Positions 7,588 to 9,797 of a stretch of 9,797 bases of DNA are shown piece after piece. The notes beneath the pieces were generated by a model that was given only the letters and a program-made list of their open reading frames with translations, did not search any database and was not told the origin of the DNA. How positions within the stretch are numbered: the stretch's first letter is position 1; the number at the start of each line of letters is the position of its first letter. Made by a program: the position numbers and the translations under genes. The stretch spans positions 1 through 9,797 of the forward strand of contig JASHQT010000628.1 of the NCBI GenBank assembly GCA_030039005.1, written 5' to 3'. This DNA is from Bryobacteraceae bacterium. Lineage in GTDB: Bacteria > Acidobacteriota > Terriglobia > Bryobacterales > Bryobacteraceae.

Positions 7588-9672
7588 CTATTGTGCCCTC
7601 GCCAACTCTTCTTTGGCCGCGGCCACGATCGCGTCGGGCGTGAACCCGAATTTTTTCTGCAGTTCTTTGAGCGGCGCCGAGGCGCCGAAGGTGTGCATGC
7701 CGATGCGCCGCCGCGCGTAACGGTCCCAACCGAAAACGGAACCTTGTTCCACCGAGACGCGCGCGTGCACCCGCGGCGGCAGCACGGCGTTCTGATATTC
7801 GTAGGACTGCTGCTCGAATAGCTCCCAGGACGGCATGCTGACCACCCGCGCCTTGATGCCCTCATGCGTTAGCTTTTCGTAAGCATCCACGCACAACGAA
7901 ACTTCGCTGCCCGATCCGATGAGAATCACGTCCGGCTTGGCGGCGGGAGCATCGGCCAGAACGTAGGCGCCCATCGCGACCCCGGACGCCAGCGCGTACT
8001 TGGACCGGTCGAGGGTGGGCAGCGCCTGCCGCGAAAGAATCAGGCAGGCCGGCTCATGCCGCAGCTTAATGATTACGCGCCAAGCCTCGGCTACTTCATT
8101 GGCGTCGCACGGTCGCAGCACGATCAGCCCGGGAATCGCGCGGAGGGAAATCAATTGTTCCACCGGCTGGTGCGTGGGCCCGTCTTCGCCGACTCCGATC
8201 GAATCGTGCGTGTAGATATAAATGACGGGGATCTCCATGAGGGCGCTCAGCCGGATAGGCGCGCGCATGTAATCGCTGAAAATCAGGAACCCGGAACCAA
8301 AGGGCCGGAGCTTGGAAAGCGAGAGTCCGTTCAAAATCGATCCCATGGCGTGCTCGCGAATGCCGAAATGCAGGTTGCGGCCGCCATAGTTCGCGGCTTC
8401 AAGATCGCCCGCGCCGTCGAAGGTCAGGCGGGTTTTTGTGGATGGCGCCAGATCCGCCGCGCCGCCGATCAGCCACGGCAGACTCTTTGCGATCGCATTT
8501 TCGACTTTGCCGGAAGCATCGCGGCCGGCCAAGCCCTTCGGATCGGCCGGGAACTTCGGAATCTCGGCGTCCCACCCCTTGGGCAGTTCGCGCTTTTGGA
8601 TTCTGTCCAGGTGGCTGGCGAGTTCGGGATATTGCTGGCCGTATTCGGCGAGCTTCACCATCCAGGTGTCGCGCGCGCCGCGGCCGCGTTGACCTAAATT
8701 GGCGCGGAAATGTTCATAGACGCCGTCCGGCACCAGGAACTTCGCGTCTTCCGGCCATCCATAATTGCGCTTGGTGAGCCGGATCTCGTCTTCGCCCAGC
8801 GGCTCACCGTGCGCGGCGCTGGTGTCCTGCTTGTGCGGCGCACCGTAGGCGATGTGGCTGTCGACAATGATGATGGTTGGCCGGTCCTCGGTCGCGAGGA
8901 AAGTGCGCAGCGCCCGCGCCAGCATTTCCTGGTCGTTGGCGTCGCCCACGCGCAGCACGTTCCAGCCGTAGCCCAGGAACCGCGTGGCCACGTCCTCGCT
9001 GAACGCGAGCGACGTGTTGCCCTCGATCGTAATGTGGTTGTTGTCGTAAATCCAGCACAGATTTGAAAGCTTCAGGTGCCCGGCCACCGAAGCCGCCTCA
9101 CCGCTGACGCCTTCCATCATGCAGCCGTCGCCCGCCAGCGCGTAGACGTTGAAATTCACCATCTCGAAGCCCGGCCGGTTGAAATATTGCGCCATCCAGC
9201 GCGACGCCAGCGCCATTCCGACGCTGGTCGCTACGCCTTGCCCCAGCGGGCCCGTAGTGGTTTCGATGCCTGAAGTCCAGCGGTACTCTGGATGGCCGGG
9301 GCATTTACTGTTGAGCTGGCGGAAATTCTTGATGTCTTCGAGCGTGACGCTCAAAGTTCCAAGCGTTTCATAATCGGGATCCACGGCCTTCACCTGGCAG
9401 AGGTGCAGCATCGAATACAACAGCATGGAGGCGTGCCCGGCCGACAGCACGAACCGGTCCCGGTTCGGCCAAATCGGGTCGTCTGGGTCGAACCGCAGAA
9501 ACTGTTGCCAGAGCGTGTAGACCACCGGCGCCATGGCCATCGGCGTGCCCGGATGACCCGAATTGGCTTGTTGGACCGCATCCATAGCCAGGGTGCGGAT
9601 GGTATTGATGCAAAGCTGATCGATCGCGCCGGCCGGTGTCGCCGCCGGTTGAATCTGAGTGGAGGTGGACAT
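7588..9672 (-). CDS. tkt: Transketolase
   Basis: This thiamine-diphosphate enzyme moves two-carbon ketol units between pentose, tetrose, hexose and heptose phosphates in the non-oxidative pentose phosphate pathway. The 694 residues cover all three domains. The PP domain has H40 in SGHPGTPMAMAP, GHASMLLYSMLHL (79-91), GPLGQGVATSVG (141-152) and the ThDP/metal motif starting GDGCMMEG (181-188), with D182 and probably N212 (DNNHITIEG) as metal ligands. The Pyr domain has the cofactor-activating glutamate E440 in FGIREHAMG and the active-site segment THDSIGVGEDGPTHQP (488-503). The C-terminal transketolase domain includes LIGSGSEVSLC (584-594). No key residue is missing. The ATG at 9672 is the only sensible start, since the next Met (residue 30) lies inside conserved sequence. 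Its ribosome-binding site is poor: the nearest purine run, GGAGGG, is 15 bases away and within a hairpin. The gene is first in the cluster; its TAG at 7588-7590 is 73 bases before tal-pgi. Confidence 0.97.
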   Translation of the reverse strand: MSTSTQIQPAATPAGAIDQLCINTIRTLAMDAVQQANSGHPGTPMAMAPVVYTLWQQFLRFDPDDPIWPNRDRFVLSAGHASMLLYSMLHLCQVKAVDPDYETLGTLSVTLEDIKNFRQLNSKCPGHPEYRWTSGIETTTGPLGQGVATSVGMALASRWMAQYFNRPGFEMVNFNVYALAGDGCMMEGVSGEAASVAGHLKLSNLCWIYDNNHITIEGNTSLAFSEDVATRFLGYGWNVLRVGDANDQEMLARALRTFLATEDRPTIIIVDSHIAYGAPHKQDTSAAHGEPLGEDEIRLTKRNYGWPEDAKFLVPDGVYEHFRANLGQRGRGARDTWMVKLAEYGQQYPELASHLDRIQKRELPKGWDAEIPKFPADPKGLAGRDASGKVENAIAKSLPWLIGGAADLAPSTKTRLTFDGAGDLEAANYGGRNLHFGIREHAMGSILNGLSLSKLRPFGSGFLIFSDYMRAPIRLSALMEIPVIYIYTHDSIGVGEDGPTHQPVEQLISLRAIPGLIVLRPCDANEVAEAWRVIIKLRHEPACLILSRQALPTLDRSKYALASGVAMGAYVLADAPAAKPDVILIGSGSEVSLCVDAYEKLTHEGIKARVVSMPSWELFEQQSYEYQNAVLPPRVHARVSVEQGSVFGWDRYARRRIGMHTFGASAPLKELQKKFGFTPDAIVAAAKEELARAQ

Positions 9673-9683
9673 GGGGACGGTTA

Positions 9684-9701
9684 CGGACCCTCCGCGGTCC
9701 G
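9684..9701 (-). promoter_or_regulatory. Hairpin in the tkt leader overlapping the only Shine-Dalgarno-like sequence
   Basis: The leader contains a perfect 6-bp inverted repeat, CGGACC and GGTCCG, around a 6-base loop GCGGAG, with a possible extra G-U pair (9702 with 9683). The one Shine-Dalgarno-like run upstream of tkt, GGAGGG (complement of 9688-9693), begins in the loop and ends in the stem. It lies 15 bases from the ATG, longer than usual. The hairpin could limit or tune tkt translation. No riboswitch class is recognised, and the stem is short enough to be chance. Confidence 0.4.
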
Positions 9702-9746
9702 CGAGAGGCGAAGTTTGGGGGAAATCCGCTCACTCTCTGATCGAGC

Positions 9747-9772
9747 ATTGTAGCCCATCCCTTTAGGGCCAA
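9747..9772 (-). promoter_or_regulatory. Candidate promoter for the tkt operon
   Basis: On the minus strand a TACAAT hexamer (complement of 9747-9752) differs from the sigma-70-type -10 consensus at one base. The best -35-like hexamer nearby is TTGGCC (complement of 9767-9772), but the spacer is only 14 bases, so the -35 match is weak. Transcription would start near 9740 and leave a 5' leader of about 68 bases. It is placed correctly for the first gene of the cluster, but no start site has been shown. Confidence 0.4.
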
Positions 9773-9797
9773 GCTAATGAATATTGGGTTGCTGGCG

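Larger units (their letters stand above)
1962..9740 (-). other. Predicted operon tkt - tal-pgi - zwf - glk
   Basis: Four same-strand genes of one metabolic theme follow each other with gaps of 73, 102 (98 non-coding bases plus uncertainty of none at the starts) and 16 bases, and I see no hairpin-plus-T-run terminator between them. The zwf and glk genes are tight enough to be translationally coupled. The only promoter-like sequence I find is ahead of tkt. Internal promoters in the two wider gaps cannot be excluded. Co-transcription is an inference from spacing and function. Confidence 0.7.

Noticed and set aside
7515..7865. N-terminal extension of tal-pgi by 117 codons from an ATG at 7865
   Set aside because: The extension overlaps the 3' end of tkt in another frame, is rich in Arg, Ser and Cys like a shadow translation, and bypasses the strong ribosome-binding site directly before GTG 7514.
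8056..8697. 213-codon plus-strand open frame opposite tkt
   Set aside because: It lies within the transketolase gene on the other strand, with no supporting motif and no neighbouring genes on that strand.

Overview
The window carries a compact central-carbon gene cluster on the minus strand, followed tail-to-tail by the 3' part of an outer-membrane receptor gene on the plus strand. The DNA is GC-rich. The receptor fragment resembles the large TonB-dependent/Oar-like receptors that are highly multiplied in Acidobacteriota. The fused transaldolase/phosphoglucose isomerase is also common in that phylum, though not exclusive to it. An acidobacterial source (Terriglobia/Bryobacterales-like) is therefore my best inference. 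It rests on recalled family resemblance, not on a search.

Layout, left to right. Bases 1-1950 (+) are the C-terminal 649 codons of a TonB-dependent-receptor-like beta-barrel protein whose start lies outside the window. Eleven bases separate it from the end of glk (1962-2969, -), a Glk-family glucokinase. Continuing right, and so upstream in transcription, are zwf (2986-4518, -), glucose-6-phosphate dehydrogenase; a tal-pgi fusion (4617-7514, -), a 965-residue bifunctional transaldolase/glucose-6-phosphate isomerase; and tkt (7588-9672, -), transketolase. The last 125 bases (9673-9797) hold the tkt leader, with a candidate -10 box and a small hairpin that overlaps the only visible Shine-Dalgarno-like sequence. 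No stretch longer than 125 bases lacks a gene, and I see no RNA genes, mobile elements or CRISPR arrays.

How the genes work together. The order of transcription is tkt, tal-pgi, zwf, glk, with gaps of 73, 102 and 16 bases, which looks like one operon. Glucokinase makes glucose 6-phosphate. The PGI half links it to fructose 6-phosphate. Zwf diverts it into the oxidative pentose phosphate branch and makes NADPH. Transketolase and the transaldolase half recycle pentose phosphates to glycolytic intermediates. 6-Phosphogluconolactonase (pgl) and 6-phosphogluconate dehydrogenase (gnd) are not in the window, so the oxidative branch is incomplete here.

I do not see a convincing new biological system. 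The points most worth a second look are the tal-pgi fusion, the cluster's missing oxidative steps, and the hairpin in the tkt leader.
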